Positions 36,767-51,249 of a DNA stretch of 64,000 nt are shown piece by piece. Numbering within the stretch: the first letter of the stretch is position 1; every line of letters starts with the position of its first letter. A program made the translations under genes and the position numbers. Source of the stretch: Citrobacter sp. Cu233 (GTDB lineage: Bacteria > Pseudomonadota > Gammaproteobacteria > Enterobacterales > Enterobacteriaceae); NCBI RefSeq assembly GCF_030332225.1, contig NZ_JAOWIF010000037.1, forward strand, positions 1-64,000, given 5' to 3'. Under the pieces are notes generated by a model. The model worked only from the letters and a program-made list of their open reading frames with translations, was not told the DNA's origin and searched no databases.

Positions 36767-38205
36767 CTGGAACAACTTACCTCCAGCCGTTTACCCCAGT
36801 CAGGTGGACGGCTGATATAATCATCATCCCGATCGATGAACGGCGTACGTAACGCAGCGTGTAACCGATGTAGTTCGCTATAATCACCCTGCTCTGCCTG
36901 GCTTATTGCCCGCTGCGCCAGCCAGTTACGTAGCACCATCGCCGGATTCGCCGTCTTCATCTGCGCTTGTCTGACAACGTCAGCCACATTGTCTTGTTGC
37001 AGGCGCGTGCGGTAACGTGTGAACCAGTCGTCAAATGATGCACGGTCAATAAACTCATCGCGCAGTGGGGACAAGGTGCTGTGTTGCTCAGTTTGGCTGA
37101 GCATGCGGAACGTTCGCGTGTAGTCGCTACCTTCCCGCGCCATCAGGCTAAACAGTTCGCTAAGGATTTCGTTATCGTTTTTCTGCTCGCTAAAGAAACC
37201 CAGTTTTTGCCGCATGCGTTGCCCATAGCGGGTTAGCAAGGCCAGTTGATAACCGTCCAGCGCATCATTGAGCACATCAACCGGGATGAATGGCGAAAGC
37301 GTCTGCGCCAGACGTTGTAGGTTCCACAAAGCCGCAGCAGGTTGATTATCAAAACTATAGCGCCCCTGATGATCGGAGTGGTTGCAGATAAAATCTGGCA
37401 CGTAATCATCAAGGAAACCGAAGGGACCATAATCCATCGTCAGGCCAAGAATCGACATGTTGTCCGTGTTCATCACCCCATGCGCAAAGCCTACGGCTTG
37501 CCAGTCGGCCATTAACGTCGCCGTGCGCATAACAACATCCGTAAACCACAACTGATACTTATCCGCCTCTTCCTGCCATTGTGGCCAGTAATGACGGATC
37601 GCAAAGTCAGCAAGCTGGCGTACTTTTTCCGGTTCACGACGATAATAAAAGTGCTCAAAATGACCAAAACGCATATGGCTTTGTGCCACGCGAATGAGCA
37701 TCGCGCCTGCTTCAGTGGTCTCTCGCTGCACCGGAGTCTCGCTGGTGACAATCGACAAGGCCCGGGTTGTAGGTATCCCCAGATAATGCATGGCTTCACT
37801 GGCCAGGCTCTCTCTAATCGTCGAGCGCAGCACGGCGCGCCCATCCCCCATGCGGGAATAAGGCGTTAAACCAGCGCCTTTCAGATGCCAGTCAAGGGTT
37901 GTGCCATCGGCAAGCAATTGCTCACCCAGCAGAATCCCTCGTCCATCGCCGAGCTGCCCAGCCCAGACACCGAACTGATGCCCGCTGTAGACTTGTGCCA
38001 AAGGCACCATCCCAGGTAATAGCGATTCGCCCCCCCATACACCTGCCCCACTAGAAGCATCAAACAACGCAGCGGGAATTCCCAATTGCGCAGCCAGAGC
38101 ATCGTTATGCCAGATGATGCGCGCGTTTTTCAGGGGGGTGGGCGAAAGAGCGGTATAGGTTGCTGGTAATTCATCATGCCAGCGAGTAGTAAAAGACAGG
38201 GTCAT
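36763..38205 (-). CDS. selO: Protein adenylyltransferase SelO
   Basis: A 480-residue SelO (YdiU) pseudokinase that transfers AMP from ATP to Ser, Thr or Tyr of target proteins. Visible are [18 protein letters not shown] near residue 75, the kinase-like GVMNTDNMS near 240 and DYGPFGFLD near 256. The conserved C-terminal Cys in SCSS is where other organisms have selenocysteine. Convergent with hmuV, with overlapping stop codons. Confidence 0.93.
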   Translation of the reverse strand: MTLSFTTRWHDELPATYTALSPTPLKNARIIWHNDALAAQLGIPAALFDASSGAGVWGGESLLPGMVPLAQVYSGHQFGVWAGQLGDGRGILLGEQLLADGTTLDWHLKGAGLTPYSRMGDGRAVLRSTIRESLASEAMHYLGIPTTRALSIVTSETPVQRETTEAGAMLIRVAQSHMRFGHFEHFYYRREPEKVRQLADFAIRHYWPQWQEEADKYQLWFTDVVMRTATLMADWQAVGFAHGVMNTDNMSILGLTMDYGPFGFLDDYVPDFICNHSDHQGRYSFDNQPAAALWNLQRLAQTLSPFIPVDVLNDALDGYQLALLTRYGQRMRQKLGFFSEQKNDNEILSELFSLMAREGSDYTRTFRMLSQTEQHSTLSPLRDEFIDRASFDDWFTRYRTRLQQDNVADVVRQAQMKTANPAMVLRNWLAQRAISQAEQGDYSELHRLHAALRTPFIDRDDDYISRPPDWGKRLEVSCSS

Positions 38206-38269
38206 AGGGCCTCCTGTCTCTAGTGTAGACTGTTAATAGTCTGTTAAACACCAGCAAATAAAAGGGTTA

Positions 38270-38980
38270 TCATTTTACCAGTGAAATGATCTTTACAGGT
38301 GATACCGCTGGCCACAGCCCCCCTTGCATCGCGCTGAATCCCAAAGGTAATACCCGCGCCAGCATCTCTTGTGTATCAATACCGCTAATGATGATTGATT
38401 CACAACTGGGGGATAATTGCGCCAGAATAGCCCGCATAAACGGCTCAAACGAAATATGTGTAATCCTCTGTTGAACAAAGTTTTTATCCAGCACGACACG
38501 TTTGAACAGACCATCAAAAATTGCCCGCGTGGATATGCCCCCGGCACCGTAGTTTGTCAGTATTAATGGGAATCGCGCAGCCAGGGCAGCCAGTGTGGGA
38601 TTTTCTTTGCCACTGTTTAACTCCGGATAACTTTCATTAATCGTCAGTTCAATAAATGAAAATCGTTCAACACGTGAAGCATATTCAGCATCTGATAATA
38701 AAGTATTAGCAACCGCTGGCGTTAAATTAAGCCAGGCAGGAATTTTGCGTTGAATAAAAAAGTGTTGGCACGTTTCGATTAATTCCAGCTTCTCGGCAAA
38801 TAAACGACATTGATCGTCGTCTGACATCCGGGGCATAACCAACTCTGTTGGCATGCGTACGTTGCCATCCGCACTGACAAAATTTGTAACAATATCGACG
38901 TACTCAAGGTCACCTTTTTCACTTCGTGCAGGAAGAAAAGAGAACTCTGAATGATAAAGATAATCCAGTGAAACAATCAT
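38270..38980 (-). CDS. ydiV: Anti-FlhDC factor YdiV, degenerate EAL domain
   Basis: A 236-residue single-domain EAL-like protein. The catalytic EAL signature is replaced by TELVMP, so it should not cleave cyclic di-GMP. In enteric bacteria YdiV binds FlhD and blocks FlhDC DNA binding, repressing flagella when nutrients are poor. The start at 38980 (MIVSLDYLYHSEFSF) fits the known length. Upstream, 38981-39254 holds only AT-rich promoter sequence. Confidence 0.9.
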   Translation of the reverse strand: MIVSLDYLYHSEFSFLPARSEKGDLEYVDIVTNFVSADGNVRMPTELVMPRMSDDDQCRLFAEKLELIETCQHFFIQRKIPAWLNLTPAVANTLLSDAEYASRVERFSFIELTINESYPELNSGKENPTLAALAARFPLILTNYGAGGISTRAIFDGLFKRVVLDKNFVQQRITHISFEPFMRAILAQLSPSCESIIISGIDTQEMLARVLPLGFSAMQGGLWPAVSPVKIISLVK

Positions 38981-39254
38981 TGTGCCAGCCCCTCTGCATG
39001 GGTGTAATCCGGGATCCTGTAGCAAAGGATGGAAAAATACGTTGCTGCTGATACAAATAGAGGCCCTTTCATTTTTCCCTTTTTAGCCAGTAAATCGAAT
39101 CCTTTTTTTTTAGCTTATCCTGATTATAAACGAATATCCAGCTTTGCACTTTTTAATATCTCGGGATAAATCATATTTTTAGCAAGATACGCTCTTAACG
39201 TTTGGGGTTATTGACCGACAAACAGCAGAAGTGAAAGTTGGCATTTAAAATGAG

Positions 39255-39288
39255 GATGACGAGACAACCGCGCGCCGATCTCGTCATC
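39255..39288 (-). terminator. Hairpin after nlpC
   Basis: GATGACGAGA (39255-39264) and TCTCGTCATC (39279-39288) form a perfect 10-base stem just after the nlpC stop; CTCATTTTAAA follows on the minus strand. A weak intrinsic terminator is the likely role. The remaining gap up to ydiV contains no gene. Confidence 0.6.
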
Positions 39289-39296
39289 CGTAATGA

Positions 39297-39761
39297 TTAA
39301 ATTCGGCGTGCCTGCCAAAAGTTTTTACGCCAGTAGACATTATCCAGCGAAGAACGCATCACTCCGCGACTGGTTGAAGCATGGATAAATTGATTATTGG
39401 TATCGTAGATTCCGACATGCAGACCACTTTCACCGGAGCCCGTTTTAAAGAAAACCAGATCGCCGGGTAGCAAGTCATCTTTATCGATCTCGGTACCAAT
39501 CTTTGATTGAGTACGCGTGTCTCGCGGTAATTGAAGATCGAATTGGTCACGCATCGTCATCAACACAAATCCCGAACAATCCACCCCGCTACGGCTCATG
39601 CCGCCATAGCGATAGGGAGTGCCATGCCAGGTTTGCAACTGATCGTTAAGACCCGCGATAACAGCGATAGAGTCCGACAGTCGGGCATTCGGCGCAGGAG
39701 CACGATGGCTGCTGCACCCCGCCAAAAACAATGCTGTGATGAAAAGGAGCCAAAAGCGCAT
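39297..39761 (-). CDS. nlpC: Lipoprotein endopeptidase NlpC
   Basis: A 154-residue NlpC/P60 peptidase with a lipoprotein signal (lipobox LAGC, Cys16). The catalytic region contains the nucleophile Cys in GVDCSGF (near residue 62) and His in GLHVGIY (near 115). Members cleave D-Glu-meso-diaminopimelate bonds in peptidoglycan. Next to btuD as in E. coli. Confidence 0.93.
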   Translation of the reverse strand: MRFWLLFITALFLAGCSSHRAPAPNARLSDSIAVIAGLNDQLQTWHGTPYRYGGMSRSGVDCSGFVLMTMRDQFDLQLPRDTRTQSKIGTEIDKDDLLPGDLVFFKTGSGESGLHVGIYDTNNQFIHASTSRGVMRSSLDNVYWRKNFWQARRI

Positions 39762-39838
39762 TCAGGACGAATCCTCTGATTTTTATTTTTGTGTCAATTT
39801 AGCGTGGAAATTATGTGATTTTCAAGAACCCATTTAAC

Positions 39839-40588
39839 TTAAGTGGTTGATATGAGCATTCTGTGGCCTTCAATATCCAGGCGACGGAAATTTACACCAT
39901 AGGCCAACGACAGATTTGCTGGCGTCAACACCACATCACGCGAACCGCTCGCCAGCAGCTTTCCGCGTTTGAGCAACCACGCCTTGTGCGCATGGCGTAG
40001 CGTATGGTTAAGATCATGACTACTCATCACAATGGCGATTCCCTGCAGACACAGCTGGCTCAACACTCTATCCAGCGCGTTTTGTTGCGCCACATCCAGG
40101 CTATTCATCGGCTCATCCAGCAACAAAAGTTGCCCATGTGGATTAGACTGCGGACTCATTTGCAGGATGACGGCCGCCAGACGCACACGTTGCCATTCCC
40201 CCCCTGAAAGCTGATTAACACCACGTCCCAGTTTATCTCCCAGCCCAAGCGCATCAGCCACCTCCTGCAGCAGGTCTGTTCGCGCTTTATCAGACTGATG
40301 CAGCGTCAGAAAATGCCAGACCGGCATCGCAAATGGCGGATTTTGCTGTTGCGCAAGATAAGCACGATATTGCGCCAACTTCGCTGCCGGCCAGTCACCG
40401 AGCGGTATATCACCGAAGGTGATGCTCCCCTCTCCGGTCGTCAGTCCCGCCATTCGCGCCAACAACGTACTTTTCCCCGCGCCGTTGGGGCCCACTAAAT
40501 GCAGGATCTCGCCTGCTTTAATTTCACCAGATAGCGGGCCGAGTCTGGTCGATTCAGCAACATCCTGTAGCAACATTAATCGGGACAT
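39839..40588 (-). CDS. btuD: Vitamin B12 ABC transporter ATPase BtuD
   Basis: A 249-residue ABC ATPase that powers cobalamin import through BtuC. Walker [10 protein letters not shown] at residues 33-41, signature LSGGEWQRV near 127 and Walker [13 protein letters not shown] near 150. The ATG overlaps the end of btuE by one base. Operon btuC-btuE-btuD. Confidence 0.95.
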   Translation of the reverse strand: MSRLMLLQDVAESTRLGPLSGEIKAGEILHLVGPNGAGKSTLLARMAGLTTGEGSITFGDIPLGDWPAAKLAQYRAYLAQQQNPPFAMPVWHFLTLHQSDKARTDLLQEVADALGLGDKLGRGVNQLSGGEWQRVRLAAVILQMSPQSNPHGQLLLLDEPMNSLDVAQQNALDRVLSQLCLQGIAIVMSSHDLNHTLRHAHKAWLLKRGKLLASGSRDVVLTPANLSLAYGVNFRRLDIEGHRMLISTT

Positions 40589-41139
40589 TAGTTGGCCAAT
40601 GCAGTCTTTATAGCGTGTACAAGAATCGGGTCCTCAGGCGTCATATCAGGTGAATAACGGTGCAGCACCTGTCCATCCCGGCCGACTAAGAACTTTTCGA
40701 AGTTCCACAGAATATCGTCCGGGTAGAGCGGTGCCCGGCCTTTACTCGCCATACGCGCATAAAATCCGCTATCTGCCGGTGCAACCGCAGTGGGTGCCGC
40801 ATCAATCAGCTTCTGATACAACGGATGGCGGGCTTCGCCATTGACATCAATCTTACTGAACATCGGGAAAGTAACACCCCAGGTTGTGCTGCAATACATC
40901 TTAATCTCGTCTTCACTGCCGGGCTCCTGCCCCAGAAACTGGTTGCAGGGGAATCCCAGAACGGTGAAACCCTGCCCATGCCAGGCTTTCTGCAGGTTTT
41001 CCAGTTGCTCATACTGTGGCGTTAACCCACATTTTGAGGCTACGTTGACAATTAACAGTACATTTCCGGCATACGCCTGTAATGAGGTCGCCTCGCCGTC
41101 GATGGTTGTCACTTCCGTATTAAAAAGCGTGTTTTGCAT
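40588..41139 (-). CDS. btuE: Thioredoxin/glutathione peroxidase BtuE
   Basis: A 183-residue glutathione-peroxidase-family protein. The peroxidatic Cys37 is in ASKCGLTP, and FPCNQF (near residue 73) supplies the second cysteine and the conserved glutamine. It reduces peroxides using thioredoxin or glutathione and is not required for B12 uptake, despite lying between btuC and btuD. Confidence 0.95.
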   Translation of the reverse strand: MQNTLFNTEVTTIDGEATSLQAYAGNVLLIVNVASKCGLTPQYEQLENLQKAWHGQGFTVLGFPCNQFLGQEPGSEDEIKMYCSTTWGVTFPMFSKIDVNGEARHPLYQKLIDAAPTAVAPADSGFYARMASKGRAPLYPDDILWNFEKFLVGRDGQVLHRYSPDMTPEDPILVHAIKTALAN

Positions 41140-41213
41140 AGCATCTCCAGAACAACTGGTGAATAGTGGAATGACCTTGTTCAGCTTGTAAGCATAGACC
41201 GAACCTGCACTTT

Positions 41214-42194
41214 CTAGCGCGCAGCTTTTAACAATAACCAGATAAATACCGGTGCGCCCATCGTGGCCGTCACCACGCCAATGGGTAACTCAGCCGATGC
41301 CAGTACCAGACGTGCGACGACATCAGCAAACAGTAGTGCAATTGCCCCCGCCAACGCACACCCAGGGAGTAAAACACGGTGATCGGTTAATCCACACAGT
41401 CGCAGAATATGGGGGATTACCAGCCCGATAAAACCAATTGCCCCTGCCAGCGCCACGCTCACACCCACCATCCATCCCGTGGCAACCACCAGCAGGTTGC
41501 GCCAGAACCATAAAGGCAGCCCCAGCTGGCGCGCGGAGGTTTCCCCCAGCGCCAGCATATTCATCGGCTGCGACTGGCAGCAAATCCACAGCAATACGGG
41601 GAGCAACGCGACCATGAGCCAGGCCTGATGCCAGTCTACGCCACCGAAGCCCCCCATCATCCAGTACATCAACTGTCGAAGATCAAAAGAGGTGGAAAAA
41701 TAGATAGCCCAGGTCATCAGAGCGCTGCAGATAATCCCCAGCGCCACGCCGGCCAACAGCAAGCGACTGGTCGATAAATGTCGACGGGCAAAACGAAGAA
41801 GAATGAGGGTGATAATCAGCGCACCAGCAATGGCGCATAGGCCCAATGCCCAGCCGGGCAATTGCCCTTGCCCCAACAGAACAGCCGCAATAAGCCCTAC
41901 CCCCGCGCCATTAGACACGCCGAGTAAGCCAGGCTCCGCGAGTGGGTTTTCAAACAGCGCCTGCATCACCGCGCCAGAGAGGGCCAGTGCGGCACCTACC
42001 AGCAATACGGCAAGTGTACGGGGAAGTCGAATTTGCCAGACGAACAGATCGCCACGAGCGCTAAACCAATCACCGGGAGCAATCCACTGTTCTCCTGCGC
42101 ATAAACTTATAATTGTTGCCAGCAGCATCAGCACTGACAGAGACAGTATCCAGCGCACGTTTCGTCGCTGCTGTTGATGGGCAAAAGTCAGCAT
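41214..42194 (-). CDS. btuC: Vitamin B12 ABC transporter permease BtuC
   Basis: A 326-residue FecCD-family permease with ten expected helices; [20 protein letters not shown] near residue 58 and [15 protein letters not shown] near 245 are typical. The start at 42194 is preferred over an ATG three codons upstream (42203) because GGA lies six bases before it and it gives the E. coli length. Works with BtuD and the periplasmic BtuF encoded elsewhere. Confidence 0.95.
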   Translation of the reverse strand: MLTFAHQQQRRNVRWILSLSVLMLLATIISLCAGEQWIAPGDWFSARGDLFVWQIRLPRTLAVLLVGAALALSGAVMQALFENPLAEPGLLGVSNGAGVGLIAAVLLGQGQLPGWALGLCAIAGALIITLILLRFARRHLSTSRLLLAGVALGIICSALMTWAIYFSTSFDLRQLMYWMMGGFGGVDWHQAWLMVALLPVLLWICCQSQPMNMLALGETSARQLGLPLWFWRNLLVVATGWMVGVSVALAGAIGFIGLVIPHILRLCGLTDHRVLLPGCALAGAIALLFADVVARLVLASAELPIGVVTATMGAPVFIWLLLKAAR

Positions 42195-42257
42195 GTTTTC
42201 CATTCTGCTGAAAAGAGATGGGGGAGATTCTACGGTGCTGATTCAGTAGTGAAAAGG

Positions 42258-42282
42258 AAAAAGGCCGCATAGCGGCCTTTTT
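42258..42282. terminator. Terminator between ihfA and btuC
   Basis: AAAAAGGCCGC and GCGGCCTTTTT (42258-42268, 42272-42282) form a perfect stem with a three-base loop and T-runs on both strands. It ends the ihfA transcript. Confidence 0.92.
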
Positions 42283-42315
42283 AGTTATACGCGTCATACT
42301 TTGCGTATCGTTAAA

Positions 42316-42615
42316 TCACTCTTCTTTGGGCGTTGCGTTTTCAACCCGGCTTTTTAACTTCTGCCCGGGTCTGAAGGTCACCACGCGCCGTGCTGTAATG
42401 GGAATATCTTCGCCCGTTTTCGGATTGCGGCCCGGACGTTGATTCTTATCACGCAGATCGAAGTTACCAAAACCAGAGAGTTTTACCTGCTCACCATTTT
42501 CCAGAGCACGACGGATCTCTTCGAAAAATAGCTCGACCAGTTCTTTGGCATCCCGCTTGCTAAGCCCAAGCTTATCAAACAGATATTCTGACATTTCAGC
42601 TTTTGTAAGCGCCAT
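42316..42615 (-). CDS. ihfA: Integration host factor alpha subunit
   Basis: A 99-residue HU/IHF protein that forms a heterodimer with IhfB and bends DNA sharply at specific sites. The DNA-binding arm carries [10 protein letters not shown] with the intercalating proline. Identical in length to E. coli. It follows pheT by four bases and is partly expressed from promoters inside pheT. Confidence 0.98.
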   Translation of the reverse strand: MALTKAEMSEYLFDKLGLSKRDAKELVELFFEEIRRALENGEQVKLSGFGNFDLRDKNQRPGRNPKTGEDIPITARRVVTFRPGQKLKSRVENATPKEE

Positions 42616-42619
42616 AGGT

Positions 42620-46072
<3,453 letters not shown>

Positions 46073-46135
46073 TCAACGCGGCAAAAGAGCGAATGCAGCC
46101 AATACAGAGACAACCTGAAGGATGGCGCGTATAAA

Positions 46136-46160
46136 AAAAGCCTCCACCAGGGAGGCTTTT
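46136..46160 (-). terminator. pheST attenuator
   Basis: AAAAGCCTCC and GGAGGCTTTT pair around ACCAG, with seven T residues following on the minus strand. It lies 45 bases after the pheM stop and is the terminator that pheM translation controls. Confidence 0.93.
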
Positions 46161-46205
46161 AGGCGCTGTTTTCCGTTTCTTCTTTCACGCGCAAGCCTCC
46201 TGAGT

Positions 46206-46250
46206 TCAGGTGCTAAAGTAAAAGAAGAAGCGGAAAATAGCAGCATTCAT
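46206..46250 (-). CDS. pheM: Phenylalanyl-tRNA synthetase leader peptide PheM
   Basis: A 14-residue peptide [14 protein letters not shown] with five phenylalanines. Ribosome stalling at Phe codons when charged tRNA-Phe is scarce prevents formation of the downstream terminator and raises pheST expression. Sequence and position match the E. coli leader. Confidence 0.95.
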
Positions 46251-46336
46251 GCTTGCGTTACCTTGTGTGGTAAAAACCGGACAACCTTTATTGAAAAGGC
46301 TTACGGATAAATTGTCAACCAATTGATTGAACTACA

Positions 46337-46369
46337 AATAAAAGAGAGGGAGCCAGGCTCCCTCTTTTC
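46337..46369 (-). terminator. rplT terminator
   Basis: AGAGGGAGCC (46345-46354) pairs with GGCTCCCTCT (46356-46365) just after the rplT stop, with CTTTTATTTG following on the minus strand. It separates the infC-rpmI-rplT message from pheM. Confidence 0.85.
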
Positions 46370-46375
46370 ACCGGC

Positions 46376-46756
<381 letters not shown>

Positions 46757-46787
46757 TTAGTAAAAAAATTAATTAAACGTTAACGGC

Positions 46788-47009
<222 letters not shown>

Positions 47010-47081
47010 TTAATAAACGAAACGTAGGCGAACAACGGCTGTGGAACCCGCAGGCTCCACAGACATTGCTACTTGAAGGCC

Positions 47082-47627
<546 letters not shown>

Positions 47628-49556
47628 TTATTCCTCCAGTTGTTGAAGACTGCGGCTGCGAATCTCTTGTTGCAGCTTCTCAATCACTTCATTTACGTCC
47701 AGGCTGCCCAAGTCTTTGCCACGACGGGTGCGCACGGCAACTTTGCCTGCTTCTACCTCTTTGTCGCCACAGACCAACATGTAAGGGACACGACGTAAAG
47801 TGTGCTCGCGGATTTTAAAGCCTATCTTCTCATTTCTCAAGTCTGCTTTTACACGAATACCCGCATTTTGTAGTTTCTGCGTTAATTCGTTGACGTATTC
47901 AGACTGAGAATCGGTAATGTTCATGACCACAACCTGAACTGGCGCAAGCCAGGTCGGGAAGAAGCCGGCGAACTCTTCAGTCAGGATACCGATGAAACGT
48001 TCCATAGACCCAAGAATTGCGCGGTGAATCATAACCGGCACCTGACGTTCGTTGTTTTCGCCAACATAAGAGGCACTTAAACGGGACGGCAGGGAGAAGT
48101 CCAGCTGTACAGTACCGCACTGCCATGCACGATCGAGGCAGTCATACAGGGTAAATTCAATTTTCGGACCGTAGAACGCGCCCTCACCCAGTTGGAACTC
48201 AAACGGGATGTTATTTTCTTCCAACGCAACGGCCAGGTCAGCTTCAGCACGGTCCCACATTTCATCGCTACCGATACGTTTTTCGGGGCGAGTGGACAGT
48301 TTGACGACGATTTTCTCGAAGCCAAAAGTGCTGTACATATCGTAGACCATACGAATGCATGCGTTAACTTCATCACGAATCTGCTCTTCAGTACAGAAGA
48401 TATGTGCATCATCCTGAGTAAAGCCACGTACACGCATCAGACCGTGCAGCGCACCTGACGGCTCGTTACGGTGACAGCTACCAAATTCAGCCATACGCAA
48501 CGGCAGATCACGATAGGATTTCAGACCCTGATTAAAGATCTGAACGTGGCCCGGGCAGTTCATTGGTTTAATGCAGTATTCACGGTTCTCAGACGAGGTA
48601 GTGAACATTGCATCTTTGTAGTTGTCCCAGTGACCTGTTTTTTCCCACAGCACACGGTCCATCATGAACGGACCTTTAACTTCCTGATACTGATATTCTT
48701 TCAGTTTCGAGCGAACAAAAACTTCCAGCTCGCGGAAGATAGTCCAGCCATCGTTATGCCAGAACACCATACCCGGTGCTTCTTCCTGCATATGATACAG
48801 GTCAAGCTGCTTACCGATTTTGCGGTGGTCACGCTTGGCTGCTTCTTCCAGGCGTTGCAGGTATGCATTCAGGGCTTTTTTATCGGCCCATGCAGTACCA
48901 TAAATACGCTGCAGCATCTTGTTGTTGCTGTCGCCGCGCCAGTATGCCCCTGCGGTCTTCATCAGTTTGAAGTGATGGCAGAAACGCATGTTCGGCACAT
49001 GCGGGCCACGGCACATATCGACGTATTCTTCATGATGATACAAGCCTGGCTTGTCATCATGGGCAATGTTTTCATCAAGAATAGAGACTTTATAGGTCTC
49101 ACCACGCTTCACGAAGGTTTCGCGCGCTTCGTACCAGCTGACTTTCTTCTTAATGACATCGTAGTTTTTCTCAGCGAGCTCGTGCATCCGCTTCTCGAGC
49201 GCGTCGACATCTTCCTGGGTTAACGTACGGTCAAGATCGATATCGTAGTAAAAACCGTTGTCAACAACCGGTCCGATCGCCATTTTGGTGTTCGGCCAAA
49301 GTTGTTTGATAGCATGCCCTAACAGGTGCGCACAAGAGTGACGAATGATCTCCAGACCTTCTTCATCTTTCGCGGTGATAATGGAGAGTTTCGCATCATG
49401 TTCAATCAGATCGGAAGCATCTACCAGCTCACCGTTAACACGGCCAGCAATAGTCGCTTTTGCCAGACCTGGACCGATGTCCAGCGCAACATCCATGGGG
49501 CTTACAGCGTGGTCGTAATGGCGTTGGCTGCCATCAGGAAGAGTAATAACAGGCAT
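47628..49556 (-). CDS. thrS: Threonyl-tRNA synthetase
   Basis: A 642-residue class II synthetase: TGS domain (about 1-62), editing domain with [10 protein letters not shown] near residue 73, catalytic core with zinc ligand Cys334 in NCPGHVQ, plus His385 and His511, and an anticodon-binding domain (about 535-642). Length equals E. coli. It represses its own translation by binding a tRNA-like operator just upstream of the start. Confidence 0.98.
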   Translation of the reverse strand: MPVITLPDGSQRHYDHAVSPMDVALDIGPGLAKATIAGRVNGELVDASDLIEHDAKLSIITAKDEEGLEIIRHSCAHLLGHAIKQLWPNTKMAIGPVVDNGFYYDIDLDRTLTQEDVDALEKRMHELAEKNYDVIKKKVSWYEARETFVKRGETYKVSILDENIAHDDKPGLYHHEEYVDMCRGPHVPNMRFCHHFKLMKTAGAYWRGDSNNKMLQRIYGTAWADKKALNAYLQRLEEAAKRDHRKIGKQLDLYHMQEEAPGMVFWHNDGWTIFRELEVFVRSKLKEYQYQEVKGPFMMDRVLWEKTGHWDNYKDAMFTTSSENREYCIKPMNCPGHVQIFNQGLKSYRDLPLRMAEFGSCHRNEPSGALHGLMRVRGFTQDDAHIFCTEEQIRDEVNACIRMVYDMYSTFGFEKIVVKLSTRPEKRIGSDEMWDRAEADLAVALEENNIPFEFQLGEGAFYGPKIEFTLYDCLDRAWQCGTVQLDFSLPSRLSASYVGENNERQVPVMIHRAILGSMERFIGILTEEFAGFFPTWLAPVQVVVMNITDSQSEYVNELTQKLQNAGIRVKADLRNEKIGFKIREHTLRRVPYMLVCGDKEVEAGKVAVRTRRGKDLGSLDVNEVIEKLQQEIRSRSLQQLEE

Positions 49557-49577
49557 GTTATATCCTTATTTGCAGTG

Positions 49578-49598
49578 GTGCCCCACACGTAAGAGCAC
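49578..49598 (-). promoter_or_regulatory. thrS translational operator, anticodon-like arm
   Basis: On the minus strand GTGCTCTTACGTGTGGGGCAC folds as a hairpin with CGT in the loop, mimicking the tRNA-Thr anticodon arm, 22 bases before the ATG. This is domain 2 of the known E. coli operator. The rest of the 302-base gap (49557-49859) holds other leader structures and the thrS and yniD promoters. The arpB pseudogene of E. coli is absent. Confidence 0.75.
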
Positions 49599-49859
49599 AT
49601 ACAAAGATTCAATATTTAAAATTATCAAAAAGATCTGGGCTGATTCCCGCTTCACTCTGCGAAATATGTCACAGGTCACCTGACAGGCAACGCTGGACCT
49701 ACGCCCGTTTTTTGATAACACCGTTTGACAGTGTACACGGCATTACGAGCCGATCAAAGCTGCAATCACAGCGCTTTCCATGATGTAAATCAATTCACTG
49801 CCCCCCTTCCATCTTTGTTACACTAAGCAGAATGGTCTGACCTGGGCAGGAAAAGAACA

Positions 49860-49967
49860 ATGCCAACAAATCGTTTTGCCAAAAAACACTGGAAGATGGT
49901 TGTAATACTGCTGGTTATTTGTGTGGCAATGTTGATGCTACGCTGGGCAGCCATGATCTGGGGTTAA
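49860..49967 (+). CDS. yniD: Small membrane protein YniD
   Basis: A 35-residue protein: a basic N-terminus (MPTNRFAKKHWK), a hydrophobic segment of about 17 residues and a short RWAAMIWG tail. It closely resembles E. coli YniD, a small inner-membrane protein of unknown function. A CAGGAAAAG ribosome site precedes the ATG. Confidence 0.88.
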   Translation: MPTNRFAKKHWKMVVILLVICVAMLMLRWAAMIWG

Positions 49968-50169
49968 ACGTCAGAAGCACTACGCCAGCCTGAGCAAATA
50001 TATTCTACACACTGTTAATTGTGTTTAATTATGATGGTAATGCTGGAATGCCATTTTCAGAACAGCCTATTTATTCATTAAATTGAAAGCATCTAAAAAT
50101 GCGGGATGTCAGAAAAGCATCAAAAGTAAAGCGCGGTCAGGATAATAAAAAGACTTAACGTTAATTTAT

Positions 50170-50196
50170 AAAAGCCGGGCCATTTAAGTGGCCCGG
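50170..50196 (-). terminator. ydiY terminator
   Basis: CCGGGCCA (50175-50182) and TGGCCCGG (50189-50196) form a strong stem just after ydiY; CTTTTATAAA follows on the minus strand. Confidence 0.85.
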
Positions 50197-50203
50197 TTAA
50201 CTA

Positions 50204-50962
50204 TTACATCCGATAGCCGAGCGAAAGCGTCGTGCGGCGATCGGTATGCTCCGGCGCGGTTGCCGGCGGTTCAGAGTTCCAGGTCACGTTGTACGCAACC
50301 TTCAATCCAAAGTGTTCGTTAATAGCAACATTCAAAGCCGTTTCAGAATTCAGCGTTGTATCATCGGCACCAAATACCGACACACCCTGCGTAAACTTGG
50401 TGTTATCCGTCATCTGCCACGCATAAGCCCCGGACGCATAACCTAACGGCTGCGTTTCAGTGGTGCCATCAGTGTGCTCGTCATAACGTACACCTGGACC
50501 GAATTCAAAGCGGAAACTGTGCACCGGTCCATTAAGAAACTGGCGACCATAACCGGCCGTTAACACGTCACGCTCACGGTATCCGTTATAACGGTCTGTT
50601 AACCAACTGCCCTGACCAAAGAGATAGTCATAGTCAGTCATGTTGTAACGACTACGACCACCTACAGCATATTTCTCAGATGAACGCTCATCATTTGAGG
50701 AGGTGTTGCTGGCATTTCCCCACAGAGACCACGCCGTAGATTGACCATACCAGGTCATGGTGGTGTCTGCGGTTAAAGAAGAACTTTTTGTGTTGCCTGA
50801 CTGGGCAAGATATCCCGCGTTCAGGTTACCTTCAAAAGGTTTTTTCGCGCTGGAAGGGTCATCCATGACAGTAAAAACGGAATCATCGGCGGCGGCATGC
50901 ATTGACGCAAACACGCACCCCGTCAGCAATACTGCTGCGGGCACTGTCTTCAAAAGCTTCAT
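50204..50962 (-). CDS. ydiY: DUF481 outer-membrane protein YdiY
   Basis: A 252-residue DUF481 protein with a signal peptide (cleavage near Ala-25) and alternating beta-strand pattern ending in a YRM terminus, predicted to be a small outer-membrane beta-barrel. Orthologous to E. coli YdiY, reported as acid-induced. Function unknown. Its ATG overlaps the TGA of a 19-codon upstream ORF, and an intrinsic terminator lies between promoter and gene, suggesting attenuation. Confidence 0.88.
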   Translation of the reverse strand: MKLLKTVPAAVLLTGCVFASMHAAADDSVFTVMDDPSSAKKPFEGNLNAGYLAQSGNTKSSSLTADTTMTWYGQSTAWSLWGNASNTSSNDERSSEKYAVGGRSRYNMTDYDYLFGQGSWLTDRYNGYRERDVLTAGYGRQFLNGPVHSFRFEFGPGVRYDEHTDGTTETQPLGYASGAYAWQMTDNTKFTQGVSVFGADDTTLNSETALNVAINEHFGLKVAYNVTWNSEPPATAPEHTDRRTTLSLGYRM

Positions 50963-51018
50963 TTATAAAGAGTCCGTACAACAAAAAAAGAGACCATAAC
51001 GGTCTCGGAAACTTTCAT
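50959..51018 (-). CDS. Possible ydiY leader peptide
   Basis: A 19-codon frame, MKVSETVMVSFFVVRTLYK, starting 30 bases after the predicted transcription start. It runs across the terminator hairpin, and its TGA overlaps the ydiY ATG (AAATGA). The ribosome site is weak (GATCCAC), so translation is uncertain. If translated, ribosome movement through the hairpin would influence termination and would couple translation to ydiY. Not a leader I recognise. Confidence 0.4.
   Translation of the reverse strand: MKVSETVMVSFFVVRTLYK
50983..51006 (-). terminator. Intrinsic terminator in the ydiY leader
   Basis: GAGACC and GGTCTC pair around ATAAC (50990-51006), and the minus strand continues with seven T residues. 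It lies between the ydiY promoter and the ydiY ATG, so it would cut the message before the gene unless prevented. AAGGGTCTTTT about 30 bases upstream can pair with the AGACC arm as an alternative structure. Confidence 0.75.
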
Positions 51019-51054
51019 GTGGATCAATGACAAAAGACCCTTGAAAGGTAACAA

Positions 51055-51083
51055 ATTATAAAAAGACTCGAATAACATAGCAA
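51055..51083 (-). promoter_or_regulatory. ydiY sigma70-type promoter
   Basis: On the minus strand TTGCTA and TATAAT are separated by 17 bases. Transcription would start near 51048, about 86 bases before ydiY and 42 before the leader terminator stem. Confidence 0.7.
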
Positions 51084-51249
51084 TAAATTCTTATTTCATT
51101 TTTTGAATAAGAGCGTTCCTAATCCTTTATTTTATTTATATATCTTTGGCACGAGAATTTTAAATAAATCTGCGAGAAATCATGTTGTTAATTACTTCAC
51201 TTTCGTGTCGTTAAGTGCCAGACTGGAGTCAGCCTAACAGGAGGTAAAG

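Noticed and set aside
48471-49223. A 250-codon plus-strand frame opposite thrS
   Set aside because: Shadow of thrS on the other strand; no upstream signals.
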